Assembly (NCBI GenBank): GCA_021234535.1
Contig: CM037843.1
Span: 33,729,200 to 33,793,199 of the forward strand
Direction: 5' to 3'
DNA length: 64,000 nt
DNA from: Stichopus chloronotus
Lineage: Eukaryota > Echinodermata > Holothuroidea > Aspidochirotida > Stichopodidae
A model generated the notes under the pieces. It was not told the origin of the DNA. It ran no database searches and was given only the letters and a program-made list of their open reading frames with translations. Positions 1 through 11,270 of this stretch are shown one piece after another. Each line of letters begins with the position of its first letter. Positions within the stretch are counted from its first letter, which is position 1. Position numbers and translations under genes: made by a program.

Positions 1-1724
1 TCTGGTCAGTGCTGAACATTTGTGAGAATTTCATTTGAAGGATTAGTTTCAAGATAACACTTGAAAAGAGGAATTCCATAATCATGAAAAATATTCGCAT
101 ATTGAATTTTCGTGGCCACCAAAATTCAAATAGCTGAAAAGAAAGGAAAGAAAGGAGAAAAAAGTCTTGGGGATTGTGCCAGTTTTGTTATACTTTCTCA
201 ACTGAAATTTGAGAAGGGTAGAATTAAGTTCTTGTCAATTATGTTAAATTGTCTTGAATTACTGGCATGTTCACAGGTAGAATTTGTGGAATTTTGTCAT
301 GAAAGGTCATTGAAGTTATGACTTTCGTGAAATGTGAGAAGTGACACAAAGTTTACTGAAAATGGTAATGACATCGTCAGGAGAATCAACAAAAAGCACT
401 TTTTGTTTCTGCCTGTATCTTGGTCTGAAATCATTTATAAGACAAAGTGTGGCATTTTAATCAAATGGTGGGTACTGGTGCTTTGTCAAACCCTGTGCAG
501 TTGTGTTTTAAATGGTAATAATTTGTGTGTTACTCAGAATTAAGATTACATGTGATACATGTTGCAAGTGTTTGTCAACATACAATGGTAGTCAAAGAAG
601 AGACTTTTCTAACACGTAAGGAACTGTCGATTTGGTCAGTACGATACAAAACTATCTTGTAATAGGATTTAAATTTTTGAACTTCTAAACTGTACTGATC
701 AATGTGCTAGAACCCCTCCATTTACTCTTAATTGGGATTTATCAATCCACCTTAGTTGCAGTTTCCCTCTCCCTTTTTTTTTTCTCTCTGCCATCAAATC
801 TCTTTCAAAAATATTTTTCTTTATTTTCTCCCCTTTGTAAGCTTCTCAGTATTTAGCAGGTAACATTGGTGACCATTTACTAAGGCATTAAAAAGCAAGA
901 CAATACCTTACATGCTGTGATTTCTGCTTGTCTATTGTAGTTGCAAAATGTCAAGTGGTACCCAGTTCACTTTGAACTCTACACCCATTTTGGTCATAAT
1001 GCATGTTTCATCACATTGGTGTGCTGTCTGCTCTGCCAGTTTAGTCAACTCCTTCACCTTTATCATTTGTTTTATGGTTTTGTTAATCTTTTTTTTTTGT
1101 TCCAGCATGTTTGCATCAAAGTCTGATCATTTTTATTTCAATCACGAAAAATGAATGAACAGATTCCTTGTCAAAAAGGATACAAAATTATCCCACCAGT
1201 TGTTGATGGGGAACTCTGCAATAATCTTCACAAAAGTGTGTTTCTCTTGTTGAGATCTGGCAACATCATTTGTTTCTACCTTTTGCTAAGCATTGTGTGT
1301 TTATATGTGCCAGTTATTAGTACCTTAACTTCATTCTGTGTGTAGAAAAGAAGTGGTTCTAATTAACCTTGTTCTCACTGTTTGTGTATTTTATGGTTTC
1401 CTTTTTTTGGGGAGGGGGGGGGGAGGTTAAACCTTGTTCCACAGTAAAGTTTCTGAAAGCCAATACTTTTGAAGTGTTAATATGTTGGCTATTTAAAAGC
1501 AGTATGAGTGATTTCAGTTCTCACCCCATTGTAAGCATAAATTTTGTTCAGATTAAACAGAAAATTGACCAGACTTGAATACTGCTTGATAACACATCCT
1601 GGAGGTAAATGGTCCAGTTTGTTGTTTCTGCATCATTGCATGGGTATAACAGACAGACAGTGTGTGCATGTCATTTTCCATCGACAACCTTCATGAAAGA
1701 TCTGCTGTATTTAAATCCTGGTCA

Positions 1725-1855
1725 TAATATGCTGAAGTCCTGATCATGATATGCTGAAGTCCTGATCATGATATGCTGAAGTCCTGATCATAATATCCTG
1801 TTGTCCTGATCGTCATATGCTGTAGTCCTGATTGTGATATGTTGTTGTCATTAGG
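1725..1855 (+). repeat. Minisatellite, about 23-bp unit, about 5 copies
   Basis: Five to six imperfect copies of a unit close to CCTGATCATGATATGCTGAAGT follow each other. The first three are near identical; the last ones diverge (TGTTGT and TGTAGT variants). Each copy carries the short palindrome TGATCA or a variant. Confidence 0.85.
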
Positions 1856-2914
1856 CAGAGTATGCTGTAGTCTCTCATGTGTAAACATCTATAGGTTCAA
1901 GGAATTGCATCCTGAAGTTGAAGATGCTGTTGATGATGTAGTTGTGAACATATCAGAGCACTGACTCATATCACAGAAATATGTTGTAGCATGTTAACTT
2001 ATTTGATACATACTGTAGTACTTTAGATGTACTTTAAATTGTGTTTTTCAAACACTTGCAGTAACCATGCTGGGAAACACATGAGCACCAACCAACTTAT
2101 TTGATGCATACGGTATAACTTGACTGCAAATGTTTGTGTTTTCAAACACTGGCACCAACCTTGCTGGAAAACACAAGAGCACCAACCAACAGACCATTCA
2201 ACCATTCTGCGATAGAGACTTCCTTATGATTATTGCTGTAATAAAAGCATTTATAGTGTCCATGGCACACTTTTTGTTCACAGTCATGCTGTTTTGCATC
2301 ACTCTGTACTATTCCAATACTATACTATTCCTACACTCTTCCAATCTTTGGTCTTGACATAGAGATGAGGATCTCAGATTTTCTATTTAAGAAATACCTC
2401 ACAATTCTTTGGGTTTTGCTATGTTTACCACAGGATGTGACTGTCAGTTATTACATGCATGGACATATGTAATGTACTGAAAGATGATGTTGCAACTAAC
2501 TCAATTGTTATTGGTGGACTAATCACATGTTGAATGAAATGCAATACGATTCTTTTTTACAAATTTCTCATATTTTACAGTTCCATAGTAGTCTTCAGTG
2601 CTGAGGAACTGTAATCAAGTGATTCCCACAGACTGTGTGCTTATGACACAAGTGATTTTGTTAAAGTTCTAGGTTCTCTCTCATCTGTGCTATGTACTGT
2701 TCAAGATATTTTTGTTTATTGCATATGTTAGCAAAATGAATTCATATTTAATAACAGTGATAACAGTGCTCATGTGCTTGCATCTAATGCTATAGGCTGT
2801 CTGTCAACATTTTGTGATGAAGTGATGCTTTCAAATTTTGCCAGGTATAGAGTGATATTCATTACCCACATGTAACTCTTTTTCACTACTCTTGTTTAGG
2901 TTTTATTAACAAGC

Positions 2915-3115
2915 ATGTATATGTGTGTGTGAGAAACATCACACATGATAGGGACATGAATGTGTGTGTATGCAAGACATAATGACACATGATAGGAATA
3001 TGTATGGATATGTTTATGCATGGGAAACATCCTCATCGATGGAGACATGTACAGTATGTGAGAAACATTACATGTGATATAGACATATTGTGTATGTGAG
3101 AAGTATCCCCTGGAA
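2915..3115 (+). repeat. Degenerate tandem repeat, TGTGAGAAACAT-type
   Basis: Four diverged copies of a roughly 45-60-bp motif that starts with TGTGAGAAACATCAC or a close variant and continues with ACATGATAGGGACATG or a variant. They are mixed with short TG runs. Confidence 0.6.
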
Positions 3116-5035
3116 AAAATACCCATACCATCCTTCCAAACAGGACTGTGCGCTCGTCACGAGTGTGAAAACAAAGATCTATAGCACTTGTCCCAGATTA
3201 ATCGAGAACCACAGCAGCGATAGTCACTGTAAAGACAATTGCACTTTGTGATGCAGATAAGAAGACACAGCTACCTATACAAGCCCTGTATTAAGGAAAC
3301 ACATTTATGACATGCTACAAATGTCAATGTTTACACTTAAACAATTTAAATGGGAGTGACGTGCAATATGACACTCCAAACGTTCCATAGAGATTGAATC
3401 GATAAAATCATATCCAAGCAAGTGAAGGGCCAACTTTTTAGAAAGTATCACCTCAGTTTGGAACAGGCAAATAGACCAATGGATGTGTTTTGGGTTATCA
3501 GGATACGGGACATGATACTAGCAGCAATAGAGTTACAATTATTGTCTTGTTTGTCAGAACAAACTGTGTTTGGTCTGCACACACTGGTAATAAGCTACTA
3601 TTGATTTTGCAGGGCTTTTTTGCTCCAATCCTCATGAGGGTTTTCGTTTCACGTGCAGCAAATGCATATCCAAATGAATAGAATTATGAGAATTAGATTT
3701 AAAAGTCCGTAGATTAACATAATGCAGTAATAAGGTTTTGGATATTGATTTTGGACAATGTACAATGATAACATTAAAATGCTAACATATGAACCACAAA
3801 TCTGTCATGAGCTGCTGTGGATTTTAATAGGTTGTTCTTTGTTTTAGCATTTAATTGCAAGAATAAAATATTGAAATCTTAGAACATCAAACATGTGACT
3901 ATATAGGAGGAGAGTCACCCACTACAGGTATGGTCTACTGAGATGTGATAGGTGATAACCAGCTCTGTACTAAGCCTATCCAGTTGTGTTTGCATTTTAG
4001 TTACAGCACATCAACGTGTTGCAATGATCAGATAGTGTTAGTCCAGGATGGAACTCACTTTTCACAAATAAGAAACATCCTCAAAGGTCACTTCTTTACA
4101 TAGCTTCACCAGTATGGTAGATAGAGCGATAGCAGAGACACAGAGATAGTTAAGCTTGTTTGTCCTAAAAATCACAAACCTGCAATTACACCAGTAAATG
4201 CTTAACAACAATTTTTACATACACTTGGGGTTTTGTGAAATTTCTTAAACATGCTTTCTGTTCTGTTGTTTGAAACCACCAACCATTTGTATAAGAAAAG
4301 ATGTCTCCATTGTAATCTGAGGTGGAATCTTACTTCACCCTCTACGATGATTCCATTTGCTTGTACTTCTGATTTTTAAACTTCTTGAGGCAGAACAGAA
4401 CCGTCACCCTGTGAAATCTACATTCCACTACCACATAGCTTAAAAAATGTTGCACTTGTGCACAAATGATGCAACCACTAACTATTAGCTACAATTTACA
4501 AAAGGCTTTCAAAATGGTTCCACGAATCAGACACATTACCCACAAATGAATCAATGCACCAGTTATTGACATTGTATGCATCTGCAGCTTTGGTCGTTCA
4601 TTTTGTGCTTTTTTGGTAAATGGGTTTTTGGTTTATGTGTTTAATAGTATTTGTGCATGTGTGTTAAGCATTTGTTAAAGATTGTGTAGAAGTCTGTTGT
4701 TAGTGAAACGTTTGTAAAATACTGTATTCTCTTTCTCATGTAACAAAAAACATTCGGTGTCCCCTCAAACTTAAAAATAAACTTCACAAATGAATGTGCA
4801 CTGAATTATTTCTTTTTGTGAAGATTTCAACACAGAAAACAGGAAACAAAAATGTAAATGGGGTAATATCCCTGCAACTATGGTGTACAGTTGTAATGCA
4901 GCCTGCCATTGATGCATGCCTAAAAAACATCACATTTCATAAGGATTCATTCCTTTATTGTGAGGTTTTTCACTGTAAAATGTTAAGTCTCTTACAGAAG
5001 AACACTAATTCAGTGTGCTATATTTCTCTTTACAG

Positions 5036-5128
5036 GTTTGTGCCTTGAAAAACGAGCTTTCTACCGCCTTATATCTGGACTTCACAGCAGCATCAATATA
5101 CACTTGTGTGCTAAATACCTTTTAAGTG
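5036..5128 (+). CDS. ERO1: ERO1 exon A
   Basis: Acceptor ...TTTACAG at 5035 and donor GTAGGT at 5129. The exon encodes [20 protein letters not shown]... up to YLLS. Its first codon is completed by one base from an upstream exon that was not found in 1-5035, and it ends in phase 1. It holds the Ser and His of the ISGLH block that bind FAD in characterised ERO1 proteins. Confidence 0.96.
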
Positions 5129-8100
5129 GTAGGTATATGGATGTATTTTTTTTTTTTTTTGAGGGGGGTACAGTGTCATTTTTGATAAAATCTTTCCTGC
5201 AAGTAAATTATTAGAGCCCTCTATAAACATGCATTTTCCGTAGTGTCACTTGTGTTAAATATTATGTCAGTAGTCACCTCAAACTTGCTCTCTAAAAAGA
5301 AAGGTCTTTTTCACTGTGCTTCTCTTGTGAGCCTAGTGCAGTATCTGCCTTTGAACAGAGTTATTGTGTCAAGTAGTAGCAGCCTCTGTTAATGTTTCAT
5401 AAGGTAATGATGAAAGAAGTGAGAATTTTATGACACTGTGATGGGTAGCATTTTGTTGCCAACTATGTTGTAGAGTTAAATCGTGGTTAAATCGTAGAGT
5501 TAAATGGCTGCCGACCATTTGGCAACAAAGCAGTTTACTATCGTCAGTCATCTTGTGATTTCAAGTATGTTTTGCTGAAGAATTTCAAAAGGCAAAGCTC
5601 ACACATAGAAAAAAAAAGAACAATTGTGCATCCAAACATTTTGTGAATAAATAGCTTTAAGAAAAACAGGCAATAACTGTATTAAGATGTGAAGAGTGCC
5701 TTGTCACAAGAGTGTTAAGCACAATAAATGCAGCTGAGGAAAAGACTGCAGGTGTGCATTGTCAGATTGTTAGGAATGATCAGCAGTTCCTGGCATCATC
5801 AGACCACACAGCCTACACCGCGGAGAACACGTAACGCAGCTGGTCGTTACATTGGCCCGTAGCTACGTGCTAAACCTGGTCTGCTTGCCCAAGGGTTACG
5901 TGTACCGGTACAAGTTCACCGAAATCTGTCTTCAACCTTTTGTGTATATTACTCCTGTGGTGTGGCATCACACCGTACCATGGGCTCGGGATCCACATCT
6001 AGTATGTATGATGATTGTAGTGTGTGCAGGGTCATGATGTCACAGGTCATCTGTTAGTTCTCTTTCTGTTTCGTTTCTTCTTCGCAGAAGGAAAGTTAGG
6101 GCAACAAGTCTGGGGTCATAACGTCGAGGAATTTCAACGTAGATTCCATCCTAAAAACACCAAAGGTGAAGGACCGGTCAGGTTAAAGAACCTCTTCTTC
6201 ACTTACCTAGTGGTTCTACGAGCCATAGACAAAGCTGCCCCTATTTTAGAAAATCAAAAATTTTATTCAGGTAATTTTTTCGCCTTTCTTTGCCCGTCTT
6301 TTCATGGACTACACTGTGTTAGATTGTAGTAGCAATAATAGTGTAAGTGAATAATAAATTGTGGGATTTGAGGTTGGTATTTGACAGTTGTAACTGCCAT
6401 AAGATCAGAGGAGATTGTGTCACAATCTCACATCAAGTGAAACAATTGGATGGTTGTTTGTACAACACGATTATGATGATGGTATTCATCAAGACTTATG
6501 TGTGGAAGAAGGGACAGGCTGGAGGGATATGCTGTCGTGTGACCCTGTCTCTAAACCATACCATTTGGAGGCCAATGAGTAAAGCTCTTCAAAGCATCGT
6601 GATGTTTCAGTTTGACTTTCTAGTCTCAATGTAGTAAGGCTGTACATATACCCCTATCATCTGGTCAAATCCATTCAGAAAGCTTGTTGAGTTTCAAATT
6701 TGCGTGGAATCTTAGACGGTGTGCCTTTCAGGCAAGGAACTCTTGGTGAGCTTAAATTTACCTGTTTGTGGTGTACTGTCATTTCAGGTATTCCAAGGGA
6801 GGACGAGGACGTCAGAGCAACCGTTAAAAACCTCTTAAAAGTGATCAAAATGTTTCCCAATCATTTTAATGAGAGTGCAATGTTCCAAGGGGATCCTTTG
6901 CAGGCACAGCAGCTTTTTGTAAGTACATGTTACACTATATTAAAGATACAGCGTTTGTCATCTCGAAAGATAACAGACTTTTTAAAAACTGTGTGAGACA
7001 TGAAAATGGCATTATGGAGTATTAATCATTGAAACATGTTGAAAGTAGTCTCAAATTTTGAACTTGAACTTTGATATATCTGAGGTGACTTTTTGATACT
7101 GTCTTATTAACAAGTGAACCAGAAGGCAAACAACCAAGAAACAATGTGTGTATAGGGCTAACATAAAAGATACTGACACTGTACGACACACAACATCGTA
7201 ACTTATGAGCAGTTTCATGACATATGATCTATAGTAATCGTATCTGACCAAAATCTAAGGAGTCTCTTCTTGATTGCTACGTTGTTAAATGCCAGAATAC
7301 TTTAAAAGTGATATCTCTCACTACATCAACCTGGAAGAATCACCTTTAAGTTCTGCTGTTTGCATTTTCTTTGTAGAGATGTATTTCCATATTAAGTCTG
7401 CAATATGTTCTTTCCAACTTCAGGAAGAATTTAGGATGCACTTCAGAAACATCTCTAGAATCATGGACTGTGTCGGATGTGATAAATGCAAGCTGTGGGG
7501 GAAACTTCAGGTGAGACAATAGTTTTCCACATGAATGACCTAAATGTTCCACTAAACCAAAAACCCTAAGGTATTGTGGTTCCGATGCTATATTTGTGTT
7601 TCTTGATATGTCATGAGAATAGAATGATTGCCATGAGTTACGAGATGACTGAAAATCAATGAACTTTTCAAATATTGCATTGCATTGATTAGGTTATTTC
7701 TGTTAATATATTTTGCACAGCCAACCATATGGGGAAAAACTGAAATATGCACATTTCAAGGTTTCAAAATCAACTCTACATTAACACCTCAAATACACTG
7801 AACATGGGCATTTCAGCTCACTTAACAACTGAAATATGAACATTTCAAAAAATTTTTTAGCCCCACCCCCTCATTAATATGCAGGAATTGCAATGTGGAC
7901 CAAGTATGACATTTGTCCCATGTACTGATTCTGAGTTTTCGCGTTTAGAAGCTTTTGTTAGAAAACAACCACATTTGGCCCCGCCCACTGTGCATTTTAA
8001 TGAGTTGCAGCATTTTGCTATTTTTGAAATATGACCATTTCAGTTTTAGCCCTGCCCCCTCATTACTATGCTTGCGATAGTGCAAATCTATGGACCATAA

Positions 8101-9271
8101 GCTAAAATATGGACCAAGTATGACACTTGTCCCATGTGCGGTTTCTGAGTTTTCGCGTTTATTAGCGAAAAACACATTTGGCCCTGCCCACTGTGCATAT
8201 TAATGAGTTGCAATATTTTAATATTAATCTGCAGACCATGGGTTACACACGATGAAAATGTGATAGCAATCCAACCTACCGATTTTGTTTACAAACTGGC
8301 GTCACACACACACATCAATACACACATATGCCAAAAGAATTAGACAGGTTCCTGATGCTAATTGCATCCGAACCAAAAATGGTAGACAGATTTTGCACTT
8401 GTTGGAAGAGCGAAGTTTGTCCCACCACAGCACACACACAGATTTCAAGAACTCACTTTGCAACATTTTGCACCACTCAATAATTAATTTTATGTATAAG
8501 GGAAGTGGATCGATTATGGACGATTGTATTCTTCTTGACAGACTCAGGGCTTAGGAACTGCTTTGAAGATTCTCTTCACTCCAGCATCTAGAAAGAAACC
8601 ACTGAGGTTGAAACGAGAGGAAATTGTGTCCCTATTTAATGGATTTGGCCGGTAAATATATAAGTCTGTTTTTAATTTTGACCACTTCCCTCATGAAGTG
8701 CATTGCTATATTTTAACTATGCATGCATGCTGTTGTTTGTGGCAAACAGTTCCATTCAAACTTTCGTTACAGTAAATATGTTGAAGTTTCATTCGCTGCA
8801 GGCCTACTTTCAGCGGTGCACATTTTCCTGTCAGGAGCAGTTTTCCCTGGACTTTGTAAAACCAGCTGTTTTCATGCTTAACCAACTGGCCATTGGCCTG
8901 TACTGCTTCCGCGATGCTGTAGACATTTCATAAGAGCATTGTTCCATTGATCAGATTTGTAGCTTGGTGAGAAGTGTTTGTCCATTTCTGATGAATATTA
9001 TGGACTATTCTGAATTGGTGGCAGTTCTTGTATCACGACATTGAAGCATTTCATTCAGTTCATTTGTGTGCAGGTTAATTTGCCTCAGTTTAGGGTCAAG
9101 CCACTGACACCACACCAAAGAATCTTTGTTTACATCTGACCTTGTTTCAACAACCTTCTCTACTTCCTCCACAGGCTGTCCAGCAGCGTGAAGGAGCTCG
9201 AGGAATTCCACAAGCTTGTACATGAAGGGAAGACAGACAAGAAGCCTGCAGTCAGGAATGGGTTTTTCTGA
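5036..9271 (+). CDS. ERO1: ERO1-like ER oxidoreductin, 3' part of gene (6 exons; 5' end outside window)
   Basis: ERO1 is the FAD-dependent thiol oxidase of the ER lumen that re-oxidises protein disulfide isomerase and passes electrons to oxygen. Joined exons are 5036-5128, 6088-6270, 6788-6918, 7424-7510, 8542-8651 and 9175-9271, all with GT-AG borders and matching phases (1,1,0,0,2). They give 233 residues plus stop, about the C-terminal half of a typical 460-470-residue ERO1. Visible family hallmarks are [17 protein letters not shown] with the conserved Ser/His that contact FAD, WGHN, the helix [15 protein letters not shown], and the catalytic triple-cysteine block CVGCDKC inside [14 protein letters not shown]. 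Next come [25 protein letters not shown] and [11 protein letters not shown]. The shuttle cysteines and N-terminal signal peptide lie upstream of the window. The last eight or so residues, rich in Lys, look lineage specific. ERO1 alpha versus beta cannot be assigned; a single pre-duplication gene is expected outside vertebrates. Confidence 0.96.
5129..6087 (+). other. ERO1 intron with an inverted repeat and a CpG-rich patch
   Basis: This intron contains an 11-bp perfect inverted repeat (5452-5462 with 5519-5529) that encloses two copies of GTAGAGTTAAAT. It also has a locally GC- and CpG-richer patch at about 5810-5990. No conserved protein motif was recognised in the open frame through that patch. 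Confidence 0.6.
6088..6270 (+). CDS. ERO1: ERO1 exon B
   Basis: Acceptor ...TTCGCAG and donor GTAATT. The exon is 183 bp, phase 1 in and phase 1 out. It encodes [12 protein letters not shown], the EFQRRFHP block, and [19 protein letters not shown] with the arginines that line the flavin pocket in the family. Confidence 0.96.
6788..6918 (+). CDS. ERO1: ERO1 exon C
   Basis: Acceptor ...ATTTCAG and donor GTAAGT. The exon is 131 bp, phase 1 in and phase 0 out. It encodes [16 protein letters not shown], then [17 protein letters not shown], matching the helical segment just before the catalytic cysteine block of ERO1. Confidence 0.95.
7424..7510 (+). CDS. ERO1: ERO1 exon D (catalytic CxxCxxC)
   Basis: Acceptor ...AACTTCAG and donor GTGAGA. 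The exon is 87 bp, phase 0 at both ends. It encodes [19 protein letters not shown] followed by [10 protein letters not shown]. The first two cysteines of CVGC are the FAD-proximal active-site pair of the family and both are present, so the enzyme looks catalytically intact in the part that is visible. Confidence 0.97.
7845..8230 (+). repeat. Two-copy direct repeat, about 180 bp per unit
   Basis: Two diverged copies, about 7845-8020 and 8021-8226. They share the blocks GCCCCACCCCCTCATTA, GGACCAAGTATGACA, TTTGTCCCATGT, TCTGAGTTTTCGCGTTTA, CACATTTGGCCC and GCCCACTGTGCAT...TTAATGAGTTGCA. The repeat is followed near 8298 by GGCGTCACACACACACA, the same kind of tail seen after other repeat arrays here. 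It lies inside the ERO1 intron before exon E. Confidence 0.85.
8542..8651 (+). CDS. ERO1: ERO1 exon E
   Basis: Acceptor ...TTGACAG and donor GTAAAT. The exon is 110 bp, phase 0 in and phase 2 out. It encodes [12 protein letters not shown], then a short variable loop, then [13 protein letters not shown]. Vertebrate ERO1 has a longer loop between these two blocks. Confidence 0.95.
9175..9271 (+). CDS. ERO1: ERO1 terminal exon F
   Basis: Acceptor ...CTCCACAG; phase 2 in. The exon completes the Arg codon, encodes [18 protein letters not shown] and a short lysine-rich tail, and ends at TGA 9269-9271. The [10 protein letters not shown] block matches the C-terminus of ERO1 proteins. The tail extends about a dozen residues past the usual end. 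Confidence 0.93.
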
Positions 9272-9778
9272 ACCAGAAAGTAAACCAAATCAGGCCAAAA
9301 TATTGTGCAGTAAATAAGTATGTGTATCACAAAAGTTTATTCGAAAACCAGGTTGGTTGGAATACCAAAAACTATTTTTATTTTCTGATCATTTTGCGAA
9401 CCTTTTGCCGAAGTTTTACACTAGCTGCCTTGGACGTTCAACTGCTTCAAAAATCGACCTGCTTGATAAGTCAAGTACCCCTCTGATTACAAAACTTATT
9501 CAGACCTGTGTATCTTTTCTATTGTAGAATTCAGTGTATAATAACAGTAATTTTAAAGCACATTTTATTGGTTTCATCTGTCTTGTGTGCATGACCATTG
9601 CAATGAGTTGCATGCTTCTTTTTCTGGCAGAGAGTTCATATGCACGTTATTTTTAGGTAATAGTGAGTGATTGAGATATTTTGTATTTTTCTTTTGTTGG
9701 AAAAATTTTGTGAAGATGCATGAGATTTAGAAGTAAACACCCATTTCTATCTGTGCATGTCAGAGAGATTTGGATGTG

Positions 9779-9784
9779 AATAAA
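9779..9784 (+). terminator. Candidate polyadenylation signal of ERO1
   Basis: AATAAA lies 508 bases after the ERO1 stop codon. It is the first canonical hexamer seen on the plus strand downstream of the gene. The 3' UTR would then be about 9272-9800. Confidence 0.55.
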
Positions 9785-10766
9785 AATATTTCATGTCTGG
9801 AAATTAGCTACCAACTAGTTGGACTACTGTTTGGTTATACCAAAACGATGTAAACTTTGACCTTCAGGCAACCTTACTGAGAGACAATAGGTACTATTTA
9901 CGTTAACGATGGACGACCTATGAAGTTTCTTTGAAGGGTCAGGCCTGCACCATTCCCTTCTTGACACCTGCCTGAAAGGCACCACTACCAGAATCCCAAG
10001 TATAACCTCTGTTGAGTTTAGAGCATACCCCCAGACGACCTCTGACTCCAGTCAAAAATGCAAATGTCAGACAGACACACACCAACCTAACTGTATAGGT
10101 TTCTGCAAGCAGGGAACTGTTATTTAGATGGAGAGAGTAAGCTTTGTGCTGACGACATCACACTGTAATCTGTTCAATAGCTAATTAGTCATTTCAAGTG
10201 CCATCTGCTCTTTATGAGTTTGCGGTACAAACCTACACATTAAAGCATTGTTCTAAGTGAGCGTCTTTTTGACTTAAATGACATTGCTAAGTAAATTACG
10301 TGGAAACGTCAAAGAAAGGAGAAAGACGCAAGGAACCAAAAAGCACAAACACAACAGGATCTGGCACACCACAAATGACTGACAATGAGCAGCTAGAGAG
10401 GTCCCATGACTTTTTCAAACAATGTTAAATTAGAACTCTCTTCTAACAACAAAACTAATGTACATGAGATGAGCAATAAGACATTTAGGGAACGGGAGTA
10501 CAGGTAGTTTATGCCCCCCAAATGCTTGATGCCATGCACGTGAGCCATGCACCTGAATACAAAACAACACTACAGCAGTTCTTGGAAATGGGTATTGTGT
10601 ATGTATGACTATGCAACGTCACTTGCCCTGTGTGTGAGCGTCTAAAATGTGTTCATCCCGTGTGCAATGAGCTTCCCTTCATTCTCTGCCACACCAACAT
10701 CCTTGCAACACCTCATCTGGAGTCTTCTTGCCTTATGTAAGTCCCTTCCTCTGTGATATATTACTA
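9785..10766. other. Short intergenic region between the ERO1 and CGRRF1 3' ends
   Basis: The two genes converge and their stop codons are about 1.5 kb apart. No AATAAA or ATTAAA on the minus strand was seen immediately below the CGRRF1 stop. The nearest minus-strand AATAAA that I noticed is at 9564-9569, inside the putative ERO1 3' UTR. Nothing protein-like was recognised. Confidence 0.5.
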
Positions 10767-11270
10767 TCACGTTAATCCTAACCGCCTGTTTATCTGACTT
10801 GGCAAATCCTTTAAGTACTCCATCCAAGAATTGCTGACTTCCCTGATGTCTGCCTCAGAGGTTCTCTCCGACTGTCCTAGAAGGGCAAAGTGTGACACCA
10901 CAGGTCCTCTGCAAATTGGACATTTTGTGACCAGCTTGAAGCAATTGTTGCAGACACAAGCGTGTCGGCAGGGCAAGATGACTTTGGATATTGGACCATT
11001 CTGGCACACTGCGCAGTCGTGGTGTCCATCATCTAACTGAGTAAATTCATCTTCTGAATGCGCTGATTCGCCCCCTCTCAAACTATCATAGGGGGTAGCA
11101 GAACCATTTGTTTCAGGCCGACTAGGAGTGTCATTGTTGGAATCGGCTGACATGAACATTTTCTGCAGGTTGTGGACTTGTCCGTGATTCGTGATAACTG
11201 CATTTGAAATGACGTGTCCAGGTTGATGATAGGAAGGATCTGGAAGGTGGATGATCCATACACCTCCGAC
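10767..11270 (-). CDS. CGRRF1: CGRRF1 terminal exon 5 (RING finger)
   Basis: Acceptor TTCGCCAG at 11271. It encodes VGGVWIIHLPDPSYHQPGH, then NLQKMFMSADSNND, an acidic linker and the RING (CAVCQNGPISKVILPCRH, ACVCNNC, KCPICRG). It stops at 10767. After the RING there is a 47-residue tail ending in SQINRRLGLT. All eight zinc ligands are present and one extra Cys sits between His and the sixth ligand. Confidence 0.97.
   Translation of the reverse strand, partial: VGGVWIIHLPDPSYHQPGHVISNAVITNHGQVHNLQKMFMSADSNNDTPSRPETNGSATPYDSLRGGESAHSEDEFTQLDDGHHDCAVCQNGPISKVILPCRHACVCNNCFKLVTKCPICRGPVVSHFALLGQSERTSEADIREVSNSWMEYLKDLPSQINRRLGLT

Larger units (their letters stand above)
1..5035 (+). other. Probable ERO1 intron or upstream region; no exon recognised
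   Basis: I looked for the ERO1 segment that should precede GLCLEKR (a Trp-Leu-Glu-Gly end in relatives) and did not find it. Open frames here are short, AT-rich and without recognisable motifs. The stretch contains the minisatellites at about 1725-1855 and 2915-3115. It is most simply one long intron whose 5' exon lies outside the window. Confidence 0.5.
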
